A stretch of 64,000 nt of DNA from Streptomyces roseus (GTDB lineage Bacteria > Actinomycetota > Actinomycetes > Streptomycetales > Streptomycetaceae): NCBI RefSeq assembly GCF_001044425.1, contig NZ_LFML01000093.1, positions 1-64,000 of the forward strand, in the 5' to 3' direction. The notes under the pieces are model-generated. The model was not told the origin of the DNA and did not search any database. It worked only from the letters and a program-made list of their open reading frames with translations. Each line of letters opens with the position of its first letter. Position 1 is the first letter of the stretch. Made by a program: the position numbers and the translations under genes. Positions 16,237 to 23,863 of this stretch are shown in pieces.

Positions 16237-16983
16237 TACTGCTGTGGTGGCGCCCTGTGGTTGCGGCCGCTGTGCCATGGCTTCCCGGTTGGCGGGTTGG
16301 GCCCAGTATCGGCGGCCGGTGGTCATGGCAGGGCGAGGGCGACTCTGCTCCTTACTGGCCTGGTTGAGGCGGGTGGGCTGGTGGGGTGGGTGTCGGCGGT
16401 GGCTGCGAGGAGGAGCGAGGTGGATGCCGGCGGAGTGTTGGCTGAGTGTGTGGGCGGTGTTCAGGAGTCTGGGGTGGAGGTTGGCGGGCAGGGATAGGGT
16501 GATGCAGGCGGCGCGGCCGGGCATGGCCAGGGGGAACGCTGCGCAGACTTCCTTGTCGGAGTATTCGAGGAGGTCGAACTGGCCGGCGTGGGGGCCGTGG
16601 ACGTCGAGTTCGGTGAATAGCCGTCCGGGGTCGGTGATGGTCCGGCCGGTCAGGGCGCGGGGTTTGTAGCGGGCGAGGTGGTCCATACGGCCGGCGAAGT
16701 CGAGCTGCGCGAGGAGACTCTTGCCGACCGCGGAAGCGTGCGCGACCTGGGGGAAGGGCACGCCCTCTACGACCGGGCGGAGCTTCCGGAGCGGAGGCAG
16801 AGGTGGCGATGGCGACCGTGCCGTCGGTGTACCGGGAGAAGTGACCGCCGCCCCCAGACGCTCGCACAGGTCGTCGAGGGTGACCCGGACCAGTTCGCCT
16901 TGACGTTCTGGCGAGGAGGCGAGGTCCAGGCGGGCCCGGCACTCCCGGAGACCAGTGAACGGAAAACCACCCATCCAGCACAC
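16213..16983 (-). pseudogene. IclR-family regulator, broken
   Basis: The effector-binding domain is clear: VAHASAVGKSLLAQLDFAGR, RYKPRALTGRTITDPG, LFTELDVHGPHAGQFDLLEY, KEVCAAFPLAMPGRAACITL. The winged-helix N-terminus is missing. Inside the remaining part the frame shifts near 16845 and returns near 16785: the piece FSRYTDGTVAIATSASAPEA is read in another frame, flanked by frame-one family sequence. With the DNA-binding domain gone and two opposed indels, this is a pseudogene. Confidence 0.7.
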
Positions 16984-17001
16984 TGCCTAAAGGCCGAGGA
17001 C

Positions 17002-17029
17002 CCCCCATCGGCAGAACTGCCGATGGGGG
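17002..17029. terminator. Strong hairpin terminator
   Basis: cccccatcggcag (17002-17014) and ctgccgatggggg (17017-17029) are perfect 13 bp arms with a two-base loop. It lies downstream of the minus-strand immunity-like gene and probably ends that transcript. Confidence 0.75.
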
Positions 17030-17059
17030 TCTGGTGCCCGCTTCTTGTGCTCGGTCTAG

Positions 17060-17578
17060 CTATCCTTGATGAAGATCTGTCGAGATTCGATCCCCAGCGA
17101 CTTCCCTCAATCCGGGAAGATATCGCTGCCCTGCACTCATGATCGACAAGATTTCATACGCGTAGCTTGCAGATCCTACAGAGGATGCCTGAAGCACCTC
17201 GGAGCAAAGTACCCACAGACCTCGCTCAATTTCTCTCTCACATTCTCTTGAAAGGTCACGCTCACGCACTTCAGGCGCCTCGATTTGCCCGTCGCCTGAG
17301 TGGATGAAGAGAAGAGCCTCCAAAAGATATCGCCTAGCGGGTTCAGGAACACCGTCCGCCAGGGCGGCAAGACAGGAAGATGCGACAGCCGGGGAGACTT
17401 CCGTCAGTGCTCCAGCTGGCGTGATTGCGTGGTCATGGAGATCTCCTTGCCTCACAGTTGACTCTTCGACTGAGTCCATGAGTCCTCGGAAGATGACCTG
17501 CACATGCTCGCCAGATCCACAGCCGCACAGCATGCTGGCCCAATCGTGCCGGGCCAGTTCCAACTCTAGTAGCTCCAC
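17060..17578 (-). CDS. Probable immunity protein for the adjacent toxin tip
   Basis: A 172-residue soluble protein, mostly helical (MELLELELARHDWASMLCGC, PARRYLLEALLFIHSGDGQI, ECEREIERGLWVLCSEV). It starts nine bases after the stop of the deaminase-like toxin fragment on the same strand, the arrangement of toxin-immunity pairs. The DNA here is clearly less GC-rich than neighbouring genes, as usual for exchanged toxin tips. No family name can be given; the immunity role is inferred from position. Confidence 0.6.
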   Translation of the reverse strand: MELLELELARHDWASMLCGCGSGEHVQVIFRGLMDSVEESTVRQGDLHDHAITPAGALTEVSPAVASSCLAALADGVPEPARRYLLEALLFIHSGDGQIEAPEVRERDLSRECEREIERGLWVLCSEVLQASSVGSASYAYEILSIMSAGQRYLPGLREVAGDRISTDLHQG

Positions 17579-17587
17579 GTGCCTCTC

Positions 17588-17815
17588 CTAGCCTCCCCAC
17601 GGTCCGCCCGGGGCTCCTATTATGCCTGGAACGAACATGGACGGCGGATAGTCGGTCTGGCATCCAACGCAGACCGGCTTTGACATTGCTTCGAGCATGT
17701 CGTCTGCATTCTTCCGGACCTGCACTGCGGCCGTAAAGATCACTTCGTCTGCGTTGCCGCCGAGAGCGAGAATTGCATTCCCTTCAGCGCATAGACCGCA
17801 ACCCGACGAAGCCAA
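17588..17815 (-). pseudogene. Deaminase-fold toxin C-terminal tip, 5'-truncated
   Basis: The fragment shows the zinc signature of the deaminase superfamily: CAE in GLCAEGNAILALG and a CxxC pair in KPVCVGCQTDYPP, with a strand (DEVIFTAAVQV) between them. Spacing is as in YwqJ-like toxin deaminases. Family-like reading continues upstream to about 17840 (RTGDIVLASSG), then meets a stop. The translocation and Rhs- or WXG-type parts are missing. An IS256 remnant begins 60 bp away, so the insertion probably removed the toxin body. Confidence 0.6.
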
Positions 17816-17883
17816 AACAATATCTCCCGTTCTCGTGGGTCTGTACGGTCAACGGTGGATCTTCGAATAGGAAGTGACGCCTG

Positions 17884-18196
17884 ATGACAGAAGTGACCGT
17901 GTCGGCGGAGGCCGTGGCGGAGGTGCAGCCGTCCGGGTTGGTGCCTGATGTTCTGGACGATCAGCTGATCAGTCAGCTGGTGGACCGGGCCAAGGCCGAC
18001 GGGATCAAGCTGACGGGCCAGGGTGGTCTGCTGCAGCAGTTGCCGAACAGGATCCTCGAGTCGGCTCTGGAAGGCGAGATCACCGACCACCTCGGGCATG
18101 AGAAGCATGAGAGGGCCGGCTCGGGCAACACCCGCAATGGGACCCGGTCGAAGACCGTGGTGACCGAGGTCGGCCCGGTCGTGGTCCCAGTAACGC
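17884..18196 (+). pseudogene. IS256-family transposase N-terminal remnant
   Basis: The first 100 residues follow the intact IS256 copy at 46684-47967: DQLISQLVDRAKADGIKLTG, GGLLQQLPNRILESALEGEI, TDHLGHEKHERAG, RNGTRSKTVVTEVGPV. Similarity ends near 18196, exactly where the RmlD-like gene (opposite strand) begins. The DDE domain is gone. Confidence 0.8.
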
Positions 18197-19037
18197 TGAA
18201 CCCAGCCCGCGCGCTTCCGGGCCGCAGGAACTGCCGGGCCCCGCGCAGTGTGGTGTGCAGGCTTCTCTGGGTGGCCCGGCTGTCGAGGCGTACGTCGAGA
18301 GCGCCGAGGAGCGCGCTTTCGGCCCGCAGGCCGGCGGGGAGCATTGAGGGGTCGAGCCCGTCCCGTTCTGCGATGAGGATGCCGAGTTCGTGGCGGCTGA
18401 CGGCGTCGGGTCCGGCGAGGTGGTGGATGCCGGTCGCGTTGGCGGCGGCCAGCTCCAGGAGGGCGGCGGCCAGGTCGGTGACGTGCACGGGGCATCGGAT
18501 GTCGTCGGTGAACAGGACGCCGTCGCGCGTGCCGGCGGCGAGGTCGTGCACGACCTTCTCGTGCACGGACCGCCCGTGACCGATGATCAGCGATGTCCGG
18601 GCGACCGCGGCCTTCGGGTGCACGGCCAGGACGCCGGTCTCCGCGGCGGCCTTGGCAGCGCCATAGGGTGTGACGGGGTCGGGGAGGCTGGACTCGTCAT
18701 AGTCCAGGTCCGAGCCGGAGAAGATCGCATCGCTGGACACGTGGACTATGCGGGTTCCGTACTTCGCCGCGGCCATCGCGAGACGGATGGGGCCCTCTGC
18801 CGTGGTCGGCCAGTGGGCCGAACCGCTCGATGCGTTGATGACGAGGTGCGGGCGCACCTCGGACATGACGGCGTCCAGGTTTCCGGCGTCCCGCAGGTCG
18901 AGGTGGCGCCACGCGGTGGGGGAGGCGGAGCCGGGCTTCGTCGCGTACGTCGCGACGGTCGAATGCCCCGCTGCTCTTGCCTGCCGGACCAGCTCGGTCC
19001 CGAGGAAACCGCTGCCGCCCACGATCAGAACTGTCAT
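17973..19037 (-). CDS. RmlD-like sugar-nucleotide reductase, altered 3' end
   Basis: The protein is an extended short-chain reductase: TVLIVGGSGFLGTELVRQAR (NAD(P)-binding Gly motif), VINASSG, RIVHVSSDAIFSG, the YxxxK motif in PVTPYGAAKAA, and a substrate region FTDDIRCPVHVTDLAAALLE. The natural end is near LRGARQFLRP (about 18200). The last 75 codons read antisense through the IS256 remnant, so the C-terminus is foreign. ATG 19037 is chosen because the family begins there. It is the last gene of the five-gene minus-strand operon. Its substrate (probably a nucleotide sugar) is inferred from the dehydrogenase upstream. Confidence 0.8.
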   Translation of the reverse strand: MTVLIVGGSGFLGTELVRQARAAGHSTVATYATKPGSASPTAWRHLDLRDAGNLDAVMSEVRPHLVINASSGSAHWPTTAEGPIRLAMAAAKYGTRIVHVSSDAIFSGSDLDYDESSLPDPVTPYGAAKAAAETGVLAVHPKAAVARTSLIIGHGRSVHEKVVHDLAAGTRDGVLFTDDIRCPVHVTDLAAALLELAAANATGIHHLAGPDAVSRHELGILIAERDGLDPSMLPAGLRAESALLGALDVRLDSRATQRSLHTTLRGARQFLRPGSARAGFSVTGTTTGPTSVTTVFDRVPLRVLPEPALSCFSCPRWSVISPSRADSRILFGNCCSRPPWPVSLIPSALARSTS

Positions 19038-19107
19038 CGCGCCACCGTAGACCGCTTCTACAGCAATGAAGGCGGTCACCGAGGACTTCGGGTGACCGCC
19101 TCCATCG

Positions 19108-19575
19108 TCAGCATGCCGCTGACGGCTGCCAGAGGTAGCGGACATCGGGCTCGCGCTCGTCGTTGCGCGCCCCGTCCGTCCGCTCGACCGCAATGAAGCC
19201 GTGCCGCTCGTAGAACCGGTGCGCCGAAGTGTTCACCTGGAACGTCCACAACGTCAGCCGGTCCGGCTGCCGCTCCTTGGCCAGGTTCATGAACCGGTCG
19301 CCGATACACCGTCCGCGCCACGTGGGGTCGAGGTAGAGCTGTTTCAGTTCTTCTCCGTTGAGCACCATGAGCCCCACCACGTTGCCGCCGGTGACCGCGA
19401 CCCAGGTCTCGTACCGCGGCACGAGCACGCGTGCGAACCAGTCGCGGACGTCGGCTTCTTCGTGTGCGCAGCGCACGGTCGGCAAGGCGGCGGTGAAGGA
19501 ACGCAGCCACACGTCGGCCGCGGCACGGGCGTCGGCGCCGGTGGCGCGGCGGAGGACAACGTCGCTGCTGGGCAT
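19108..19575 (-). CDS. GNAT-family N-acetyltransferase
   Basis: A single GNAT domain of 155 residues: an N-terminal VVLRRATGADARAAADVW, the acetyl-CoA loop LYLDPTWRGRCIGDRFMNLA (Q/RxxGxG/A variant), and the C-terminal TSAHRFYERHGFIAVE. The substrate is unknown; small amines or amino sugars are typical. It lies 68 bp downstream of the sugar dehydrogenase and 70 bp upstream of the reductase, all on the minus strand, so it may acetylate an amino sugar or amino acid made by the cluster (inference). Confidence 0.9.
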   Translation of the reverse strand: MPSSDVVLRRATGADARAAADVWLRSFTAALPTVRCAHEEADVRDWFARVLVPRYETWVAVTGGNVVGLMVLNGEELKQLYLDPTWRGRCIGDRFMNLAKERQPDRLTLWTFQVNTSAHRFYERHGFIAVERTDGARNDEREPDVRYLWQPSAAC

Positions 19576-19642
19576 CGTGTGGTACCTCCGGCAATCCAGG
19601 GGGACGGTGACGTGGTGCAGGGCCTTCGTTCAGGCCGTGGCG

Positions 19643-20965
19643 CTACTTTCCGGGGCGGCCGAGCTGGTGGACGGTCCAGCCGGCCGTGCGCCAGGGCTCG
19701 GGGTCCAGGGTGGTGCGGCAGTCGACGAGCAGGGGGACGGCCGCGCGGCCTGCCAGGTCCTGGGGGTCTGCCTGGCCGTATTCGGGCCATTCGGTGGCCA
19801 GGACGACGAGGCCGGCTCCGTCGACGGACGCGGGCAGGTTGTCGGTGTAGTCGAGTTCGGGGTTGCGGGTCATGGCGGTGGCCACGGCCTTCGGGTCGTG
19901 AACGGTGACGGTGGCGCCGGCCTGCTGGAGGGCGTGGGCCAGCGCGAGCGCCGGGGACTCCCGCACGTCGTTGGTGCCGGGCTTGAACGCGGCCCCCCAC
20001 ACGGTGATCTTCGCGTTCTTGACGGGGCGGTCGCCGAGCGCGCCACGGATGAGGGCCATGGCGACGTCGGTGCGGGACTCGTTGATCTCCTCGGCGGCGC
20101 GCAGGAGGGCGGCGGCCCGGTCGGCGCCGAGCTGGCGGGCGGAGGCGGTGAAGGCGCGGACGTCCTTGGGGAGGCAGCCGCCGCCGTAGCCGATGCCCGG
20201 CCGCATGCCGCCGCTTCCGATCCTCGGGTCGATGCCGAGGATCTCCACGATCTGGGAGATGTCGCCGCCTGCCGCGTCGCACATGTCGGCGACGGCGTTG
20301 ATGTAGCTGATCTTCAGGCCGAGGAAGGTGTTTGCGGCGCCCTTGGCGAGTTCGGCGGTCTGCGGGTCGGTGACGAAGAGGGGGACACCGGCGTTCAGGA
20401 TCGGGGCGTAGACGGCGCGGATCGCCTTCTCGGCTTCCACGGTGGTGAGGCCGGCGATGAGCCGGTCGGGGCGCAGCGTGTCCTGGACCGCGTGTCCCTC
20501 GCGGAGGAATTCCGGGTTCCAGACCACCTCCACCGCGGTGCCGGCGGGGGCGAGGCGCTGGGCGAGTGCGGTGACCTGGACGGTGGTGCCGACGGTGACC
20601 GTGCTCTTCCCGACGATCGTGCACGGGCCGGTTAGGTGCGGGGCGAGCTGGCGGATCGCGCCGAAGACCTGCCCGGTGTCGTAGGAGCGGCCGTCCGCGT
20701 CGATCGGCGTGCCGACAGCGATGAAGTGCAGCTCGGCGAAGTCGGCCGCCTCGCGGATGTCGGTGGTGAACCGCAGGCGCCCGCTCGCGGTGTGGGTGGT
20801 GAGCAGTTCCGGGAGGCCGGTCTCGTAGATGGGGCACTGGCCGGCGTTGAGCCGGTCGACCTTGGCCTGGTCGACGTCCACCCCAACGACCTCGTGGCCC
20901 AGCTCTGCCATTGCGGCCGCGTGCGGGATGCCGAGGTGTCCGCAGCCGATTACTGAAACGCGCAT
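19643..20965 (-). CDS. UDP-glucose/GDP-mannose dehydrogenase family
   Basis: A complete 440-residue enzyme. The N-terminal Rossmann fold has VSVIGCGHLGIPHAAAMAEL. VGKSTVTVGTT and VWNPEFLREGHAVQD follow, then the central ELAKGAANTFLGLKISYINA, the catalytic cysteine in GYGGGCLPKDVRAF, and the C-terminal VWGAAFKPGTNDVRESP. The family oxidises the C6 hydroxyl of a UDP- or GDP-sugar to a uronic acid with two NAD+. The exact sugar cannot be read from sequence. It is third in the minus-strand operon. Confidence 0.92.
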   Translation of the reverse strand: MRVSVIGCGHLGIPHAAAMAELGHEVVGVDVDQAKVDRLNAGQCPIYETGLPELLTTHTASGRLRFTTDIREAADFAELHFIAVGTPIDADGRSYDTGQVFGAIRQLAPHLTGPCTIVGKSTVTVGTTVQVTALAQRLAPAGTAVEVVWNPEFLREGHAVQDTLRPDRLIAGLTTVEAEKAIRAVYAPILNAGVPLFVTDPQTAELAKGAANTFLGLKISYINAVADMCDAAGGDISQIVEILGIDPRIGSGGMRPGIGYGGGCLPKDVRAFTASARQLGADRAAALLRAAEEINESRTDVAMALIRGALGDRPVKNAKITVWGAAFKPGTNDVRESPALALAHALQQAGATVTVHDPKAVATAMTRNPELDYTDNLPASVDGAGLVVLATEWPEYGQADPQDLAGRAAVPLLVDCRTTLDPEPWRTAGWTVHQLGRPGK

Positions 20966-21003
20966 TCCTTGACTCTCATCCTGAAAGGGGCCCGTGCGGG
21001 GGC

Positions 21004-21038
21004 CGGGGAACGAGCCCAGAGGCTAGCGCTGTTCCCCG
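21004..21038. other. Intergenic hairpin within the operon
   Basis: cggggaac (21004-21011) and gttccccg (21031-21038) are perfect arms around a 19-base loop in the 94 bp gap between the SIR2-like gene and the dehydrogenase. It may attenuate transcription or stabilise the upstream message. Confidence 0.4.
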
Positions 21039-21059
21039 ACCACCTCTTTCACACGCTGG

Positions 21060-22292
21060 TCATGCGGGGTTCAGCATCCGCTCCAGAGCGCTGATCGCGT
21101 TGGCGGCGGTCTGCCGTACGACGACGTCGCCGTCCTGCGGGGCCTCCAGCGGGTAGTCGAACCAGGTTCCGTCCGGACGGGGGAATCCCTCCGGGTCGAC
21201 GATGAATACCTTGAGGCCGGCCGCGCGGGCCCGCCTGGCCACCCACCGGCGGTCGGCGTGCAGCCCGATCACCAGCAGGGCCTTCGCTTCGGGGCGGAGG
21301 GTGAGGGGCGGGATCCGCTGGTCGTAGCGGCGCATGAACTGCTCCTCGAACCCGGCACGGGCCCCGAGCGCGTCGAAGTTGTTCGTGATGAACGGGCCGA
21401 CCATGTGCCCGGCCTCCTCCATCCGCTTGAGCGCGCGCAGGGCCGGGGTGACCTCCGCGTTGAAGCACGCCCGGTACATGTCCGACAGCTCGCCGACCTT
21501 GTCCTCGGTGTCGAGGAACATCTGTGCGAGCAGCGGATCCCTCCCCGGGGCGAGGACGAACGTGAAGCCCTTGCCGAGCTGCTCGTCCTCGATCTCATTC
21601 ACGTGGTACATCTCGTGGAGCCGGTGCAGCGGCGGGATCCCGGCTTCGTAGGAGACGCCGCAGCCGACCTCGACCTGGAACGGCAGGAAGTCCGTGAGCT
21701 GCGCCAGGTCTTGGGCGTAGACCGGCTTGCCGGGGGTGTCCTTGACCCGGACGCCGTGGGTCAGGACTTCCCACGGCCGACGCCGGACCGTCCGGGGAGG
21801 GAAGCAGTTGACGGACGTGAAGACGGTGTCGATGACCTCGTAGTCCGCCGGGAGCCGGCGGCCCGCCCGCAGGTCCTCCGGGTGCTGCTCCATGCGGATC
21901 AGGTGGACGCGCAGGTCGCCCAGCTCGAACCGGTTCGGCCCGACTTTCTTCCAGCCGCCCTCGGTCAGCATCGCGTGGTTCTGTTCCCACGCCTCGTCGA
22001 TCTCGGATCGCGGGGCGGCCACCGAGTGGTAGAGGTACATCTGCGTCATGGCGAGGGCGGGTGCGGCCGTGGTGTCGACGAGTCCGTACTGGTGCCAGTA
22101 GTGGACGATGCGGCGGCGTGCGTCGCCCTCACCGGTCCAGCCGGAGTCCGCGGCGGTCTCCTCCTGCTGGGTGCGCCGCCAGATGCCCTCCTCCTCGAAG
22201 CGGGGCCGGTCGGCGCTCACTCCGTAGAAGTCGTTCCACCTGCGGATCTGAGCCTCGTCGAGCTGGTCGATGACCGTGACGGGAAACTGCAT
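21060..22292 (-). CDS. SIR2-like NAD-binding domain protein
   Basis: The first 190 residues are an unassigned alpha/beta domain (MQFPVTVIDQLDEAQIRRWN, VFTSVNCFPPRTVRRRPWEV). Residues 215-390 follow the SIR2 order: VGCGVSYEAGIPPLHRL (NAD loop, GAGxSxxxGIP type), VGPFITNNFDALGARAGFEE (xxNxDxL motif), ALLVIGLHADRRWVARRARA and VFIVDPEG. The usual catalytic histidine after the NxD motif is not obvious, so hydrolysis or binding of NAD rather than deacetylation is possible. ATG 22292 fits the family. It lies 60 bp after the aminotransferase in the same operon; a biosynthetic or signalling role is inferred only from neighbours. Confidence 0.7.
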   Translation of the reverse strand: MQFPVTVIDQLDEAQIRRWNDFYGVSADRPRFEEEGIWRRTQQEETAADSGWTGEGDARRRIVHYWHQYGLVDTTAAPALAMTQMYLYHSVAAPRSEIDEAWEQNHAMLTEGGWKKVGPNRFELGDLRVHLIRMEQHPEDLRAGRRLPADYEVIDTVFTSVNCFPPRTVRRRPWEVLTHGVRVKDTPGKPVYAQDLAQLTDFLPFQVEVGCGVSYEAGIPPLHRLHEMYHVNEIEDEQLGKGFTFVLAPGRDPLLAQMFLDTEDKVGELSDMYRACFNAEVTPALRALKRMEEAGHMVGPFITNNFDALGARAGFEEQFMRRYDQRIPPLTLRPEAKALLVIGLHADRRWVARRARAAGLKVFIVDPEGFPRPDGTWFDYPLEAPQDGDVVVRQTAANAISALERMLNPA

Positions 22293-22351
22293 GACGTGTC
22301 CTTGATCTTTGAGTTGAAACGGTCCGTCCCCGTGAGCGGGGAGCGGGTGGG

Positions 22352-23650
22352 CTAGCTGAGGGTGGCGACCGCGTCGGCGAGCGCGGTGGTGAGGAAGTCG
22401 ATGTCGTCGTCGCTGGAGGTCAGCGGGGGTGCGACGACCAGGCCCTCGCTGCGCGGGTGGCCGGCTCCGGTGAACGGGTAGAAGAAGACGCCGCGCCGCT
22501 CGCACTCCTCCATCAGCGGCCAGAGCAGGCTCGCGGTGACCTCCACCCCGTACAGGTGGCCGACGCCCCGGACCTCCCGCACCGCCGCGTGATCGGTCAG
22601 GGACCTCAGCGACGCGCCGAGACGCTCTCCGCGAGCGGTGAAGGCGCCGAAGTCCATGGCCTCCAGCTCGTCCAAGACCCCCAGGCAGGCCGCCGCCTGG
22701 AGCGGGTGGGTGGCCATGGTGCCCATCGCGGGCAGCGGGTCCACGTCCTTGTGCCGCAGCAGCGGAGCGATCTCCGGCGACACGAGTACCGCACCCACAC
22801 CGGTGTAGCCGGCTCCCAGGCCCTTGGACAGGATGACCAGGTCGGGCACGCACCCGTCCCAGTGCCGGCTCGCCAGCGGTGTACCGGTGCGCCACAGCCC
22901 GGTGAGGACCTCGTCGTGGATGACCAGGACACTGCGCTCCCGGCAGATTTCCGAGACCCGCCGCAGGTAGCCGTCCGGGGGTACGAAGGCGCCGCCCGTG
23001 GTCCCGTTGACGGGCTCGATCAAGACCGCCGCGACGTTCTGCGCGCCCCTGCCGTCGATCGCGAGCGCCACCTCCTCCGCACAGGAGGCGTCGCATCCTT
23101 GCCCTTGGTGGGCGTGGCCGTGGGCCGGCGGGTAGGGCGCGGGGAAGGCGGGGCCCAGGCCGTAGCGGTCTTCGGGACGGGGGTTGCGGATCTGGTTGCC
23201 CGCGATGCCGAGGGTGAACACGCTGTTGCCGTGGTAGCTCAGGCTGGACGTCAGGATGTCCCCGCGCCGCTTCCCGTCGCGGACGCGCACGATGTTGCGG
23301 GCCAGGCCCACCGCGATCTCCACGCCGAGCGTCCCGCACGTGGTCAGCGCGACGGAGTCCTCCGGCCGGCCCACCGCGTGGCACAGGCGGTCCATCAGTT
23401 CCATCTGGACGTGGGGCTGTACGACGGCGGCTCCGCCGAAGGAGTAGCGGGAGAACTGCTTCTCGATGCGGGCGAAGACCGCCGCACTGCCCTGCCCGAC
23501 GTTTACGCAGAGCAGTCCGCTCGATCCGTCGAAGATGCGGCGGCCGTCGGCGAGGTGCAGCCAGGGCCCGTTCGAGCCCACGGCTTCGAAGTCCGGCAGT
23601 GGCCTGGACGACGTCAGCAGACGTTCGCGATGCTGCAAGTACCGATTCAC
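22352..23650 (-). CDS. Class III PLP-dependent aminotransferase
   Basis: A full-length fold-type I enzyme (432 aa). Visible motifs are TTCGTLGVEIAVGLARNIV (phosphate contact), LTSSLSYHGNSVFTLG, AAVLIEPVNGTTGG, VLVIHDEVLTGLWRTG (PLP aspartate) and DLVILSKGLGAGYTGVGA (Schiff-base lysine). Relatives use omega-amino acids, glutamate semialdehyde, ornithine or keto-sugars. It is the first gene of the minus-strand operon and faces the XRE regulator across a 210 bp divergent promoter region with repeats. Confidence 0.9.
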   Translation of the reverse strand: MNRYLQHRERLLTSSRPLPDFEAVGSNGPWLHLADGRRIFDGSSGLLCVNVGQGSAAVFARIEKQFSRYSFGGAAVVQPHVQMELMDRLCHAVGRPEDSVALTTCGTLGVEIAVGLARNIVRVRDGKRRGDILTSSLSYHGNSVFTLGIAGNQIRNPRPEDRYGLGPAFPAPYPPAHGHAHQGQGCDASCAEEVALAIDGRGAQNVAAVLIEPVNGTTGGAFVPPDGYLRRVSEICRERSVLVIHDEVLTGLWRTGTPLASRHWDGCVPDLVILSKGLGAGYTGVGAVLVSPEIAPLLRHKDVDPLPAMGTMATHPLQAAACLGVLDELEAMDFGAFTARGERLGASLRSLTDHAAVREVRGVGHLYGVEVTASLLWPLMEECERRGVFFYPFTGAGHPRSEGLVVAPPLTSSDDDIDFLTTALADAVATLS

Positions 23651-23767
23651 GGAGAAGTCCCTTCTTGGGAGTGCTCACCGGGGTGGGGGAGTGCGCGGTG
23701 CTGGTGGACCGCGGCAAGTTCAAGACCACCGCACCCGGACGCGGTACAACAGTCCGTAGCCATAGGG

Positions 23768-23794
23768 GTGCAAGGAGTTTGCATCTCGTGCAAG
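23768..23794. promoter_or_regulatory. Direct repeats in divergent promoter region
   Basis: gtgcaag occurs at 23768-23774 and again at 23788-23794, exactly 20 bp apart (two helical turns), with tttgcat between them. The region separates the aminotransferase operon (minus) from the XRE/TPR regulator (plus). It is a likely operator for that regulator (inference). Confidence 0.5.
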
Positions 23795-23863
23795 TTCGGA
23801 CGGCCGCGTGTGATCCCCCGCTCATGAGGGGTTACGCAGCCTCGGCTACACCGGGACGGGGCA

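Noticed and set aside
19344..20837. 497-codon minus-strand frame across the dehydrogenase
   Set aside because: It is a shadow frame of the dehydrogenase and GNAT genes (His/Arg/Pro-rich).
22293..23825. Minus-strand extension of the SIR2-like gene to 921 codons
   Set aside because: The extra 500 codons are an out-of-frame reading of the aminotransferase gene with low-complexity composition; the family start lies at 22292.
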